Shown here piece by piece: positions 12,365 to 23,585 of a stretch of 64,000 nt of DNA. The DNA comes from Bostrychus sinensis (lineage: Eukaryota > Chordata > Actinopteri > Gobiiformes > Eleotridae): assembly GCA_020698575.1 (NCBI GenBank), contig CM036242.1:41846662-41910661 (forward strand), in the 5' to 3' direction. The notes below the pieces were generated by a model, which saw nothing but the letters and a program-made list of their open reading frames with translations, did not search any database and was not told where the DNA came from. The first letter of the stretch is position 1, and every line of letters begins with the position of its first letter. The position numbers were made by a program, and so were the translations under genes.

Positions 12365-12650
12365 TATTTGGGCAAGGCAAATTTATTTGTATAGCACAAT
12401 TCATAAACAGAGTAATTCAAAGTGCTTTACAGGAAAAAAAAAGACAAAGTAAAAGAACATAGATAAGAATTACAATTAAAACAGTAAGATTAAATTTAAA
12501 AATTATAATTAAGAATGCATTTCAAATTAAATTAAAAGAGGAAAGTGTAGATAAAACACTGACATATGCACAGCTAAAATTAACAGTTTTAAGTCTGGAG
12601 TTGAACATTGTCAGAGTAGAGGCCTGTCTAACATCATCAGCACTTTCTAA
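12365..12650 (-). mobile_element. L2-type LINE 3' fragment
   Basis: Read on the minus strand, a short frame resembles the L2 C-terminus (VRQASTLTMFNSRLKT). It is followed by non-coding sequence and the L2-like tail GTGCTATACAAATAAATTTG. It is heavily 5' truncated and decayed. Confidence 0.6.
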
Positions 12651-12949
12651 CTTTTACAAGATTATTAAACTTGTTTAACATTTTTTTCTTCTTCCATGTT
12701 TCAAGCTATTTTTACTTGTTTCAAGCTAAATGATCTGTCCATGGAGTAAGAAAATTCCACTTACCACATGAACAGATAATTTTATCCATGGGATAAGTGG
12801 AAATTGCACAAATTAAGATTAATAATCTGTCAAATCAAGCCATTTTAACTAAATATTGATTTTTTTGCAGTGTGGGTGCAGGTTAATCAAAGTACAAAGG
12901 AGTACACAACATGACAAAAAAGGTAAGAAAAATCTTAGCTAAAAGCACT

Positions 12950-13380
12950 CTGAAGCTGGGGACACACTACAGGACTTCTCCAGTTGTTACAGATTTGGAA
13001 AAGACGACTGGTGTGAGCAGATTTTGTTCTGACGACTGAGAGACTGATCACACATTTAATGGCCCCAGAAGTGGCTGTGTTCAAATGTGGTTCCTGTTCT
13101 CTGCAGCGCACTATAGTCAGGCTTTGTGAGGAGAACAGCAGGACTGAGACAGGTTTTTAAACTGCACACAACCCCTTTGAATGAAACCACTTAGAGACAA
13201 AATAGATGCAGTAATATCTCTAACGTCAGCTGACCTGAGCTGAGAGCTGTAATAATCCAGTCTGTATTATTCATCAGCACTTCATGTTAAATATAACTCA
13301 CATCATTATTATTATTATTATTTTATCTATAAATACTTAAATACCTCTGAAATCCATTATCAGGTGAGTTGGGCAAACTT
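12950..13380. repeat. Decayed copy of the hAT-like element at 4777-5458
   Basis: Shared phrases include GCTGTGTTCAAATGTGG, AATAATCCAGTCTGTATTAT and CACTTCATGTTAAATAT. The ends are not clearly preserved and there is a short (ATT)n run inside. Confidence 0.5.
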
Positions 13381-13393
13381 TTTTACTCATATG

Positions 13394-13856
13394 CAGTGAT
13401 GGAAGACGTTCTCAATTTATTTACTTAAATAAAAGTACAGCTAAAGCTCAAAACATTACTCAAGTAAAAGTAAAAGTATCACCTGAAAATTTCTACTTGA
13501 GGAAAAAGTAAAAGTATTTGGCACTGATTCGACAGCTCATGAATGTGTTAAATGTTAAGGATTTTTGCTGATTTGCTGAAATGAACAAACTGCTGCAGTA
13601 GAAGAGACTGAATCTGTCTCTGAGCTCTGAGCTCTTTATTATTCTGATGTTTCTAAAGCAGTACTACTTTACTGCATCTGTTATATTTAAGTACTGTGTG
13701 TCTACAATGAGGGCACCAACCAACCAACTCATAAAATGTAGTGAAGTAAATGTAAAAGTACCCCTTATAAAATCTACTCAAGTAAAGTACAAACACATGA
13801 AACTTATGCCTAAGTAAAGAAACTAAGTACTTTTACTTCGTTAGATTCCATCACTG
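13394..13856. mobile_element. hAT-type AAGTA-rich MITE with recognisable ends
   Basis: The inverted ends are CAGTGATGGAA and TTCCATCACTG. The flanking 8-mers CTCATATG and CACATACG agree at 6 of 8 positions, a decayed hAT duplication. Subterminal ACTTAAATAAAAGTAC and ACTCAAGTAAAGTAC repeats give this family its signature. Length is 463 bp, with no coding capacity. Confidence 0.75.
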
Positions 13857-14118
13857 CACATACGCATCATGTGAGTGAGCTATAAATATTTGCACCAGTA
13901 GGTCTAAATCGTTGATAATTGAGTCCACTGTAGTCCACAGGAGTGCATCCAGAGTCAACTTTAAAATTCAGACGTTTGATCAACTGCAACTGAGCTCTGG
14001 GCGAGTCTCTGCACAGCACACACTGTAGATTTGAGACTTTAAAACTCTGCACCCTGCCTAAGGCCCATAGTTACTGGGATTGGCTCCTAATAAGTGGAAA
14101 ATTAATGAATGAATGTTT

Positions 14119-14573
14119 GGTAACACTTTAGTTTAGGGTCCACCTATTAACCTTTAACCGAGTGCTAATTATCATGCTAGTTAGTGGTTAATTTGCTCTG
14201 ATTTAGTAATTATAAAGCAGCTATTAATCCCTTATTATATCTATTCTGTGGTAAGGAAGTTGTTAGACATAAATTATGATCCTGATAAAAAATTTTGTGG
14301 GGCTATTCCCTAAAAATGCTCATACTCCAAAAATCTTAAGATCATAATTTGTGTCCAACAACTTCCTTACTTCCTACTAATGAGCAGTAATTATGAGTTT
14401 ATTAAGAGGAATATGTTAGTTAGCTGCAAGTTAGTTGTAGAATATGGTCACACTGAATAAGGGATTAATAGCTGCTTTGTAATTACTAAATAAGAGCTAA
14501 TTAAACACTAACTAGCGTGATAGTTAGCACTTAGTTAGTAGTTAATAGGTGGACCCTAAACTAAAGTGTTACT
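14119..14573. mobile_element. Near-palindromic snap-back MITE with 8-9 bp target duplication
   Basis: The ends are GGTAACACTTTAGTTTAGGG and its near reverse complement. The inverted arms run for most of the 455 bp (for example GGTAAGGAAGTTGTTAGACA near the centre, mirrored on the other side). GAATGTTT flanks both sides (14111-14118 and 14574-14581). The element is non-coding and its superfamily is unsure. Confidence 0.85.
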
Positions 14574-14579
14574 GAATGT

Positions 14580-15790
14580 TTTTAAATCTTTATTTTAAAT
14601 TGTTTGCCAAAGATGGAAGGACATAATGTTTGATTATACAGCAAGGCTTTGAAAATATGCATTCCCATCACACAAGGTCCTATACATTTATCAGAAAAAC
14701 AAACAGAACACAATTTATGAAAGTCAGGTACTTTCTACTACCACCACACAAATCCTTAATCTGTGTTAAAAAATATCATCATGATTGGTGACAGAGACCT
14801 GGCCCTGCGTGGTTTTTACCTGTGCCCCGCTGTGGTGTGATGACGGCCTTGATGCCATGTCTTTTCGCAGTGAAATGTAAATATATGTTAATGAGCTGTC
14901 TGCTGCTGCATACACCGCACCAGGCTGCTACTGGTGACGTGCACAGTTCAATATCCCTCTAGTTTTCCTCAGGCACCAGCTGCTTCATACACACATACTG
15001 TATGTTCACTTCTGAGAAATGTCCAAATTGGTATCCAGAAAAAAAAAAACTTAAACTGAAAATACAGGTAACTGTTTGGCTGAAGCGTGATTCCTTACAG
15101 CACATTAAAAGATAATAGTTGCATGACATATTCATTATTTTGCTTTGGTAAATCTCTTTAATTTTCTTACACACCTGCTTTGCCATCCTCAGAGAGCCTT
15201 TTTGTATTGTCTGCCATATATTTTCTTGGGTGTACTATTAGAACTGAATTGTGAATGAAGTAATAGCTGCTGTTGTTTTCAGTTCTGTTGCTCATTGGTG
15301 CTAAACGACACGGGGTTTATTTCCACATTGTGCAGCCCATAGAGCAGGCACAATGACCACAGAGGCAGGATGGAGCATTAAAATGTTATTTTTTTAGTCA
15401 ATTTCTGGTGTTTTGAAATAATTTCCAACACCTTTGCATTAGTATTTTATGTTTTATAACTTAAAATAATGTATATGTATAGAAAATGTCTTCTTTTGGG
15501 GAGCTGTTACTTTGACTTTGCAGAAAAGCTTGGATTAGGTGTCTGTCGCCCCCTGCTGGAATTGGTACAGGATGAACAGAGCATAAAATCGATATTTAGC
15601 TCTGCTGTTAGCAACATGAGGCCAATAGATAGATTTCTGAGCTGACTGCTTCGTAGTGACAGAGGTTTATGGCTGAAATGAGCAGAACGAGTCCGTGGTG
15701 GTGTATGGTTTCACGTGTCTTTGTAGAGCAGTGAGACTGAGCATTTTCAGCTTGGAGAAGGGCAGCGCTTCAGCATACAGGATTACTCAA
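14580..15790. other. No recognisable gene or repeat
   Basis: The sequence looks unique. Short frames such as the one at 14959-15186 on the minus strand have no domain features. I cannot assign a role. Confidence 0.4.
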
Positions 15791-16023
15791 CCTGAATTAT
15801 GGAAATGTTGCAATGTTTTTTGAAAACTAAAAGTCTTGCAAATCACATGAGCCAATATTTTATTTCCAATAGAACATAGATAATATAACAAATGTTTACT
15901 CTGAGAAATGTTACACTTTTATCACAAAATGAGCTCATTTCAAATGTGCTGCCTACAGGACTCATTTGGGACAGGGGCAACATATGGCTGAAAAAGCAAA
16001 AAGTTTTAAAAAGAGATTATGTA

Positions 16024-16300
16024 GAGGAGGAGGAGACCTTCCAGCAAAATCTCAGCCTTCATTTCAAAAGCAGCCTCTCTGGTGGGACAGGGGCATAAGT
16101 GCCGATGGGATGGGCCGCTGTGTGTTTTGGAAGGAACTATGAACACTGAAAGGTTTATAAAGGTTTTAGAGAAACATCTGCTCTACAACCCAGCTGCTCT
16201 TCAGCTGGAAACCTATCTCAGACCAAACTCTAGAAACTCATAACCTCAATGTCCAGATGTCTTCAAACTGTTCTGAAAAGAAGAGGAGATGCTGCCCCAT
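16024..16300 (+). pseudogene. Tc1-like transposase C-terminal remnant
   Basis: This looks like the last part of a Tc1-type transposase frame. GAGACCTTCCAGCA, GTTTTGGAAGG and AGGTTTATAAAGGTTTTAGA correspond to the region between the second catalytic Asp and the C-terminus in relatives I remember. TTCAAACTGTTCTGAAAAG and GATGCTGCCCCATGG correspond to the end of the protein. A large internal deletion and many indels leave no usable frame, and all three catalytic residues are lost or unrecognisable. The assignment comes from recalled similarity, not a search. Confidence 0.55.
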
Positions 16301-16878
16301 GGCAAACCTGCCCCTGTCCCGACTGAGACCTGAGGGTAAACCTGCCCCTGTCCCAACTGAGACCTGAGGGTAAACCTGCCCCTGTCCCAACTGAGACCTG
16401 AGGGTAAACCTGCCCCTGTCCCAACTGAGACCTGAGGGTAAACCTGCCCCTGTCCCGACTGAGACCTGAGGGTAAACCTGCCCCTGTCCCAACTGAGACC
16501 TGAGGGTAAACCTGCCCCTGTCCCGACTGAGACCTGAGGGTAAACCTGCCCCTGTCCCAACTGAGACCTGAGGGTAAACCTGCCCCTGTCCCGACTGAGA
16601 CCTGAGGGTAAACCTGCCCCTGTCCCAACTGAGACCTGAGGGTAAACCTGCCCCTGTCCCAACTGAGACCTGAGGGTAAACCTGCCCCTGTCCCAACTGA
16701 GACCTGAGGGTAAACCTGCCCCTGTCCCGACTGAAACCTGAGGGTAAACCTGCCCCTGTCCCGACTGAGACCTGAGGGTAAACCTGCCCCTGTCCCGACT
16801 GAGACCTGAGGGTAAACCTGCCCCTGTCCCGACTGAGACCTGAGGGTAAACCTGCCCCTGTCCCAAATGAGACCTGTA
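16301..16878. repeat. 34-bp minisatellite, about 17 units
   Basis: Each unit reads approximately GGTAAACCTGCCCCTG plus TCCCRACTGAGACCTGAG. Units are almost identical, differing mainly at AACTGAG/GACTGAG. Because 34 is not a multiple of 3, all three minus-strand frames stay open and give proline/glycine-rich pseudo-proteins of over 200 residues; these are not genes. The unit derives from the Tc1 3' end that surrounds it. Confidence 0.95.
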
Positions 16879-17050
16879 GGCAGAACATTTGAAATGAGCT
16901 CATTTTGTGATAAAAGTGTCACATTTTGCAGAGTAAACATTTGTTATGTTATCTTTGTTCTATAGGGAACAAAATATTAGCTCATGTGGTTTGAAAGACA
17001 TTTATTTTTAATTTCATTCAAATTAAAAAACGTCCCAACATTTCCAGATT

Positions 17051-17052
<2 letters not shown>

Positions 17053-17109
<57 letters not shown>
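17053..17109. repeat. (TA)n microsatellite
   Basis: About 28 TA units directly abut the right end of the Tc1-like element, whose target is TA. Confidence 0.95.
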
Positions 17110-17111
<2 letters not shown>

Positions 17112-17880
17112 ATTAAAAGCTCACAAAAGTCGATTTAGCATAATAAGGGACCTTTAACGGATAAAAGTCCATGATATGAAAGAGAAAAAAAACAAAAAAA
17201 ACAAAAAAAAACATAAACACAACAAAATCCAATCATTTTGGACGTTGTATGTGGCTTGTCAGTCTTCATATAACACGAGCTCTCCCTCTGATGTACTTCC
17301 TAATCCTAGAGACAACCTCAGCATCATTATCTCTGCTACCTCCCGGTCTTTTGTTATTAAAGAAAGAAATTACCTGTACAGTTGTATATTTTTTATAGTT
17401 TGGTTGTTTAATGTATGTTTTGGGGGTGAACTAATATAATATCATAACTAAGCTTTATGTAGGTAAATGTGTCAGACATGTTTTGCTGTATTCCAGGCAG
17501 AGACTGAAGCAGTGGTTATATCCTCACTGCTGGCAGCTCCCTCCCACGCGTCAGTCCACCTATGAGCTCTGCACACGAACACACGTCTTTACACTGTTGT
17601 GAGGGCCAAGATATAATGCTTTACTTTAATGCTGGAAACTCCACAAAGCTCTGTTCAAATGGGTAAAAAATGGCAAAACTACTCTCCATTGGCCATCTAT
17701 TTACAACACATGTATTTTTAACATCATACTGTACGTTTGCCCTGTGAGCTGGAACGTGGCATAACATGGTAATGTTCCAAAACTGTTTTACATATGGCTT
17801 TTAAGTTTTCTGTTTAAACCTCATGCATGAGACTCTCCCACTATATTCTGTTTTATTGATGTGTGCCTGGAAGTGTAGTC
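17110..17880. other. No recognisable feature
   Basis: Intergenic sequence with A-rich runs near 17187-17215. No domain-bearing frame or repeat boundary was recognised. Confidence 0.4.
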
Positions 17881-17883
17881 CTT

Positions 17884-18292
17884 AGAGGTGAGACAAGATC
17901 TCGCAGTCTCGTGATCTCGCAAGATTAAAATGTCTAAAGATTCTCGTGAAGGTAAAAATTGGTCTTGTGATCACAGAATCAGGTTCTGTTTGCACTTTTT
18001 ACAGCAGAAAAGTGAGTCAGTTTGCGGCAAAACATTTGGCAGTATATATGTTCTGCTGTTGCATATAATTCAGATAATAGAAGTAAATACCATTCATTAC
18101 AACTTGACTTTAAAATTGTACGTAATAGATTTGCCTTTTATGATTTTAAGATAAATAAATTACATTTTTTATTTGTGTAAAATACATATTTCAATAAAAT
18201 CTTGTAATCAGTAAAAATCTTGTCTCGTTCTCGTTAACCCAGTCTTGTGTCGTCTTGTCTCGTGAGATTTGTGTCTGGTCACACCTGCAGTA
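17884..18292. mobile_element. Probable MITE with TCTCG-rich ends
   Basis: The left part has GGTGAGACAAGATCTCGCAG. The right part, reverse-complemented, has GGTGTGACCAGACACAAATC and CTCACGAGACAAGACG, so the ends are roughly inverted and share CTCG motifs. The boundaries are approximate and no duplication was confirmed. Confidence 0.4.
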
Positions 18293-18310
18293 GTCTTATA
18301 AAATGTACCG

Positions 18311-18796
18311 CACATCAGTGTTTCTCAAAACTTTTGTACAGGAGACCCATTCCAAAAAGCAAAACATATGGACTTAAACCCCCTTTTTTCCAAAGGTTGT
18401 CTGTTTTAGCTTTTTAAATTCTTTATCTATAGTTTTTTTTTAATAATATAATAGGAAAGGCATCTCATCAGTAATTTCATCTGTAATTCTCAAAGTAAAA
18501 CATATTTGTCTCTCAAAGTACCATCTTTAATGGACTAAAATGAGCCTAAATAACAACTGACCCAGGTCTAAACCAGGACTTAACTGTGTCTAAACCAGGA
18601 CTGAGCAGTGGTCTACACCTCACAAATGGATCAAACTGTTGAACTGCAAAAGTCCCCAGAGAGTACCACCAGAAGAAGCCCGTCCCACAGTTTGCAGAAC
18701 ACTTCAGTAGACAATTAGTATTTTGAGAGAATTTGTAAAATTTGTAAAGTTCTCTGGTGGATCCAAAATTTCCCACTGTTTAGGAACCACAGCAGT
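18311..18796. mobile_element. hAT-like MITE (CAGTGTTTCTC family), decayed
   Basis: CAGTGTTTCTCAAAAC at left and GGAACCACAG at right resemble the better preserved copy at 36768-37058. The interior includes short AACCAGGACT-type repeats like the 11-bp array at 57000-57350. Confidence 0.5.
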
Positions 18797-18810
18797 ACAC
18801 GCAGCAACTC

Positions 18811-19478
18811 CAGAGGTGGGTAGTAATGAGTTACATTTGCTTGAGTAACTTTTTGAATAAATTGTAATTCTAAGATATGTTACTTCTACATGAGTAATCT
18901 TAATATGAAGTAACGATACTCCTATTTGAGTACAATTTTTGGCTGCTGTACCTTCGTCTATACATTACCTATGTATTGGTTTTTAAATGCTTTCTGCTGT
19001 GAAAAAATGAGAAGATTTGGAAATGTGTATATCTTGTGTCCTAATTAGTTATTTTATAAAGATGTCATTTATTTAAAAAATATTTTTTATTTAATTTGCA
19101 CAGTATATTCAATTCAATTCAGTTTTATTTGTATAGCCCAGTATCACAACAAAAGTCACCTCAAAGGGCTTCACAAACAGTTGATCAAACATAAACACAC
19201 AATCAGACTTAACACACAATCAACACAGACAATAACTACACCAAACTAAACATATTCCGTCTGTCTGATTTAATCCATACTAAAACATAAGTCAGATGTA
19301 ACGTCCAAACAGTTACTCAGTACTTGAGATTTTATTTAACTAAATACTTTTATAATAATAATAATGCATCGGTCTTATAGAGCGCTTTTCTGGACACTCT
19401 CTTTACAATTTGGTGCAGTAACAATACTCTGACTTGTACATAAGTTTTTTGTTTTTATGCCTACTCTACCCACCTCTG
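18811..19478. mobile_element. hAT-type element with 13-bp perfect inverted ends
   Basis: CAGAGGTGGGTAG at 18811-18823 is perfectly mirrored by CTACCCACCTCTG at 19466-19478. The flanking 8-mers AGCAACTC and AGAAGTTC agree at 5 of 8. A retroposon tail at 19115-19255 sits inside. No transposase frame is visible. Confidence 0.8.
19115..19255 (-). repeat. Retroposon 3' tail fragment nested in the hAT element
   Basis: TTCAATTCAATTCAG followed by TTATTTGTATAGCCCAGTAT is the reverse of the tail at 9150-9272. Its position inside 18811-19478 gives the order of insertion. Confidence 0.7.
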
Positions 19479-19479
19479 A

Positions 19480-20160
19480 GAAGTTCAAATAATGGTCAGG
19501 GTGATTCCTATATTTATTTTTGACTGTCTAAGGGAGTGTTGTCTTGTAGCCCTGTCTGTGAAGCCCTTTGATACAAATGTTGTAATACTGGGTTATTTAA
19601 AGAGAAATGTTTTGTCCACTTTTAAATATATTTGCATCAATACTATATACAAATGTGCTGATGTTTCACAAAAAAAAAAGAAAAAGCCATAATTATGAAA
19701 GTCAAATGCCTCCATTTCTTAAAAAGGCCTTACTCTGATGGTTTGTACAGTGTAGAAAAATAACACACATCTAAAATGACAGAGCTGCTGGTGGTTGGAG
19801 AGAGCCAGAGCAGTGTGGGCGGCAGCAGATTTTCAGGTGCTCATGAAAAGCCCCTGGTGTTGTTATTGTGAGCGCTGATGTGCTGACAGCAGTCTGTGGG
19901 AGAGACAGACTGCCACACTCAGCTCAGAGCCACTTATCACCAACACGGAAATACACCATGCAACAACCTGGATACATTCGTAATTACAGGCATTTACACA
20001 TATTTCTGAACTGATGAAGTGTCGAGCATTAGAAACCCACACAGAGGCTGATATGTTCTGTCGTTCTATTTCTGAAAAAGCAAGGCCTGACTCAAACTGC
20101 ACAGAAATTTGACTTATTGAGTTTGCATATAGATTAAAAGGTGCATGTTTGAATAATGAG
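19480..20160. other. No supported gene
   Basis: A weak retroposon-tail similarity lies at about 19540-19600 (GAAGCCCTTTGATACAA). The frame at 19863-20165 on the minus strand has no recognisable domain. Confidence 0.4.
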
Positions 20161-20164
20161 ACCA

Positions 20165-20700
20165 CTTTCTCACTTTAGAACTCCAAAGAAAGATAAAGAA
20201 GGCTTTGGAGAACCACAGGGCACTGTTTTAGGACCACTGTTATTCTACATTTATTCTACGTTTTATAAATAAACATCAGTTATACAAAAATAATAAGGAA
20301 AGCTATCTCTATTAGAGAAATCTGTGAGTGCAAATATGACTTCATAAAAAACTGTGCATGAAAATATATAAAAACTAAATATAAGTATAAGACAAATCAA
20401 AATATAAGTTATTGGGTGTGTAGAGTTAGCATACAAATGGCTCATGAGTACCAATACAGTACATATCTACAGGTAATTCAAAGCCAAAGAAAGATGAAGA
20501 AGACTTTGGAGAACCACAGGGCACTATTTTAGGCCCACTGTTATGTTATCTTTTCTTCTGAGTTATACATATAAATAAATATACGCCATAACAATTAATG
20601 GAAAAAGCTATCTCTAACATGGAAATCTGTGAGTGCAAATATGACTTCTTCAAAAATAAAAATGTATGAAAACTGTGTCTTTCATTTTATCAAGGGCAAA
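20165..20700 (+). repeat. Tandem pair of segments carrying an RT-motif-like phrase
   Basis: Segments starting near 20178 and 20480 are similar over about 200 bp. Both contain GGAGAACCACAGGGCACT, and the first reads GEPQGTVLGPLLF, the shape of reverse-transcriptase motif B in LINEs. Related shorter copies lie at about 21210-21300 and 26690-26790. No surrounding RT frame survives. Confidence 0.5.
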
Positions 20701-21439
20701 TCAAAATATGAGTTATGATAGAATTAGCTGGTGTTTAAAATTATGTCAACCACAAATGTTTTTTAAAATATCTGCAAAAATATGTAAGGGGAAAAAAAAA
20801 ACACATTTACATATACAGCAGGTTTAACAGTTTATGAGTAACTATGTATAACCACAAAAACATGTGTCACAGTGAGACTATTTTCATTCCTAAGAACTTA
20901 AAGGTACTGTAAGCAGGATGCGCTCGTACTGGTTTGAAAACAGTACTGCAGTCTAAATCAAAACAATGGTCTGTTTTCTGATGGTCTGATGTGATGCAGT
21001 TTTAGAACCAAAACAAAAAATGTAAACAAAAACAACTTGGCCATTTTGTAGAATATATTTTCAATTGTCAATAACTCAGCTGTACTATTGCTATCAGTAA
21101 TGATAACTAATATTTAATCTAAACATGTTTACCTAATACCTTGGCACACAAGTAATTTAAAAAAAAATAAAAATATATACTGCTCATAGCACCTTTAAAT
21201 TCAAGGCCAAAGAAAGAATGAAGTCATTACACGAACACCTGCAAGTCTGTTCTGACTTTGAAGAACCACAGGGCACTGTTTTAAGACCACAGTTATTCTG
21301 CTTTTATGCTGAGAAATATGAAAAAATATTAAAAAAAATCAAATATAAATGTATTTTTTTTAACTAGATAAAAATGTTGCCTAAGAGATTGATTGTGTGT
21401 GTGTGTGTCTTCCATTTCAGACAAAGCAAATCAAAATAT

Positions 21440-21735
21440 CATCACTATCCTCTGCATTCTCTTCTCTTGCACCAGGTAACTTCACTTCTTCCTTTACTAC
21501 CTCCATAAATCTTTGTGATCTTCCTCCTACCTGGCTGCTCTAACCTCAGCATCCTTTTTACCAACATATTCACTATTTCTCCTCTGCACATATCCAAACC
21601 ATTTCTTGCCCTCTCTGACTTTATCTCCAAAACATCTAACACTAGCTGTCCCTCTGATGTAAACATTTCTACTCCTGAAGGGAACCTCCACATTCCAAAC
21701 TGTGAGTGTCCTGAGTTTGTTCTAACAAGGTTTTT
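21440..21735 (-). pseudogene. LINE polyprotein C-terminal remnant (RTE-like)
   Basis: On the minus strand one frame reads IRGTASVRCFGDKVRE followed by KKWFGYVQRRNSEYVG. This matches the conserved C-terminal tail of RTE-type LINE reverse transcriptases as I remember it. A frame change then continues with LRLEQPGRR. Upstream RT and endonuclease domains are absent, so this is a short dead 3' fragment. The clade is a recollection; a profile search of the two frames would settle it. Confidence 0.65.
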
Positions 21736-22039
21736 GTGGAAATTCAACTAAGCCCCAAAAAGTAGAGTTTGTAGATACATACGCTAGATGTGTGTATATG
21801 TGTTTAATAATTGATAAGGCTAAGGCAGGCTACTATAGCGCCAGGGGAAACAGTGCAGGACCGGTTCTGGGCACCACAACAAGACTTAGAGAAGGAAAAA
21901 AGTATAGAGAGAAAAATCAGGAAGCTCCCTCTACTAATATATTCACAGTAATATTTTTCAATCAAGTCAAATCACAATATTTTCCAACTAGACCAAAACA
22001 ATGCAGAAACTAGATGTGTACACTTTAACTTTTCATATA

Positions 22040-23563
22040 CAGTGGGGCAAAAAAGTATTTAGTCAGCCACCAATTATGCAAGTTCTCCCCCTCTTAAAAA
22101 GATGAGAGAGGCCTGTAAGAATTTATTTGCAAATTATGGTGGAAAATAAGTATTTGGTCAATAACAAAAGTTCATCTCAATACTTTGTTATATACCCTTT
22201 GTTGGCAATGACAGAGGTCAAACGTTTTCTGTAAGTCTTCACAAGGTTTTCACAAACTGTTGCTGGTATTTTGGCCCATTCCTCCATGCAGATCTCCTCT
22301 AGAGCAGTGATGTTTTGGGGCTGTCGCTGGGCAACACGGACTTTCAACTCCCTCCAAAGATCTTCTATGGGGTTGAGATCTGGAGACTGGCTAGGCCACT
22401 CCAGGACCTTGAAATGCTTCTTACGAAGCCACTCCTTCGTTACCCGGGCAGTGTGTTTGGGATCATTGTCATGCTGAAAGACCCAGCCACGTTTCATCTT
22501 CAATGCCCTTGATGATGGAAGGAGGTTTATACTCAAAATCTGACGATACATGGCCCCATTCATTCTTTCCTTTACACGGATCAGTCGTCCTGGTCCCTTT
22601 GCTGAAAAACAGCCAAAAAGAATGATGTTCCCACCCCCATGCTTTACAGTAGGTATGGTGTTCTTTGGATGCAACTCAGCATTCTTTCTCCTCCAAACAC
22701 AGCGAGTAGAATTTTTACCAAAAAGTTCTATTTTGGTTTCATCTGACCATATGACATTCTCCCAATCCTCTTCTGGATCATCCAAATGCTCTCTAGCAAA
22801 CTTCAGACGGCCTGCACATGTACTGGCTTTAGCAGGGGGACACGTCTGCCACTGCAGGATTTGAGTCCCTGGCAGCGTAGTGTGTTACTGATGGTAGGCT
22901 TTGTTACTTTGGTCCCAGCTCTCTGCAGGTCATTCACTAGGTCCCCCGTGTGGTTCTGGGATTTTTGCTCACCGTTCTTGTGATCATTTTGACCCCACGG
23001 GGTGAGATCTTGCGGGGAGCCCCAGATGGAGGGAGATTATCAGTGGTCTTGTATGTCTTCCATTTCCTAATAATTGCTCCCACAGTTGATTTCTTCACAC
23101 CAAGCTGCTTACCTATTGCAGATTCAGTTTTCCCAGCCTGGTGCAGGTCTACAATTTTGTTTCTGGTGTCCTTTGACAGCTCTTTGGTCTTGGCCATAGT
23201 GGAGTTTGGAGTGGGACTGTTTGAGGTTGTGGACAGGTGTCTTTTATATAGATAACCAGTTCAAACAGGTGCCATTAATACAGGTAACGAGTGGAGGACA
23301 GAGGAGCCTCTTACAGAAGAAGTTACAGCTCTGTGAGAGACACAAATCTTGCTTGTTTGTAGGTGACCAAATACTTATTTTCCACCATAATTTGCAAATA
23401 AATTCTTTAAAAATCAGACAATGTGATTTTCTGTTTTTTTTTTTCTCATTTTGTCTCTCATAGTTGAGGTATACCTATGATGAAAATTACATGCCTCTCT
23501 CATCTTTTTAAGTGGGAGAACTTGCACAATTGGTGGCTGACTAAATACTTTTTTGCCCCTCTG
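22040..23563 (-). mobile_element. Tc1-like DNA transposon, near full length (1524 bp)
   Basis: The ends are CAGTGGGGCAAAAAAG and its reverse complement with one mismatch. They are flanked by TA at 22038-22039 and 23564-23565. Subterminal AATTTGCAAATAAATTC-type direct repeats lie near both ends. The element is complete in outline and carries one transposase gene on the minus strand, broken by two frameshifts. It lies 16 bp from the TTAA target of the next transposon. Confidence 0.95.
22177..23197 (-). pseudogene. Tc1-family transposase, two frameshifts
   Basis: The start is MAKTKELSKDTRNKIVDLH at 23197, opening a paired-type helix-turn-helix DNA-binding domain (about residues 1-60) with GAIIRKWKTYK. 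The catalytic half reads WSDETK (first Asp), QHDNDPKHT (second Asp) and NPIEDLW (Glu), the DDE triad of Tc1 enzymes that cut and rejoin DNA at TA. The stop is at 22177-22179. A one-base loss in a G run near 22943 and another near 22808 put the two halves out of frame, so no full enzyme of about 340 residues is made. Otherwise similarity to the family is high, which suggests recent inactivation. Confidence 0.92.
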
Positions 23564-23585
23564 TACATGATTATATCATGATTAA

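Larger units (their letters stand above)
15791..17053 (+). mobile_element. Tc1-like element, internally deleted, 3' end expanded to a minisatellite
   Basis: Long inverted ends are present. The left arm at 15800-15980 and right arm at about 16855-17050 share phrases such as CACAAAATGAGCTCATTT and ACATTTCCA or its complement. Between them, 16024-16300 is a decayed C-terminal part of a Tc1-like transposase region. The 3' segment where the coding end meets the inverted end is amplified into 34-bp units. A (TA)n tract abuts the right end, consistent with insertion at TA. Confidence 0.75.

Noticed and set aside
16238..16940. Three overlapping open frames of over 200 codons on the minus strand, Pro/Gly-rich and collagen-like
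   Set aside because: They are the three frames of a 34-bp tandem array inside a Tc1-like element; a repeat length not divisible by 3 keeps all frames open together.
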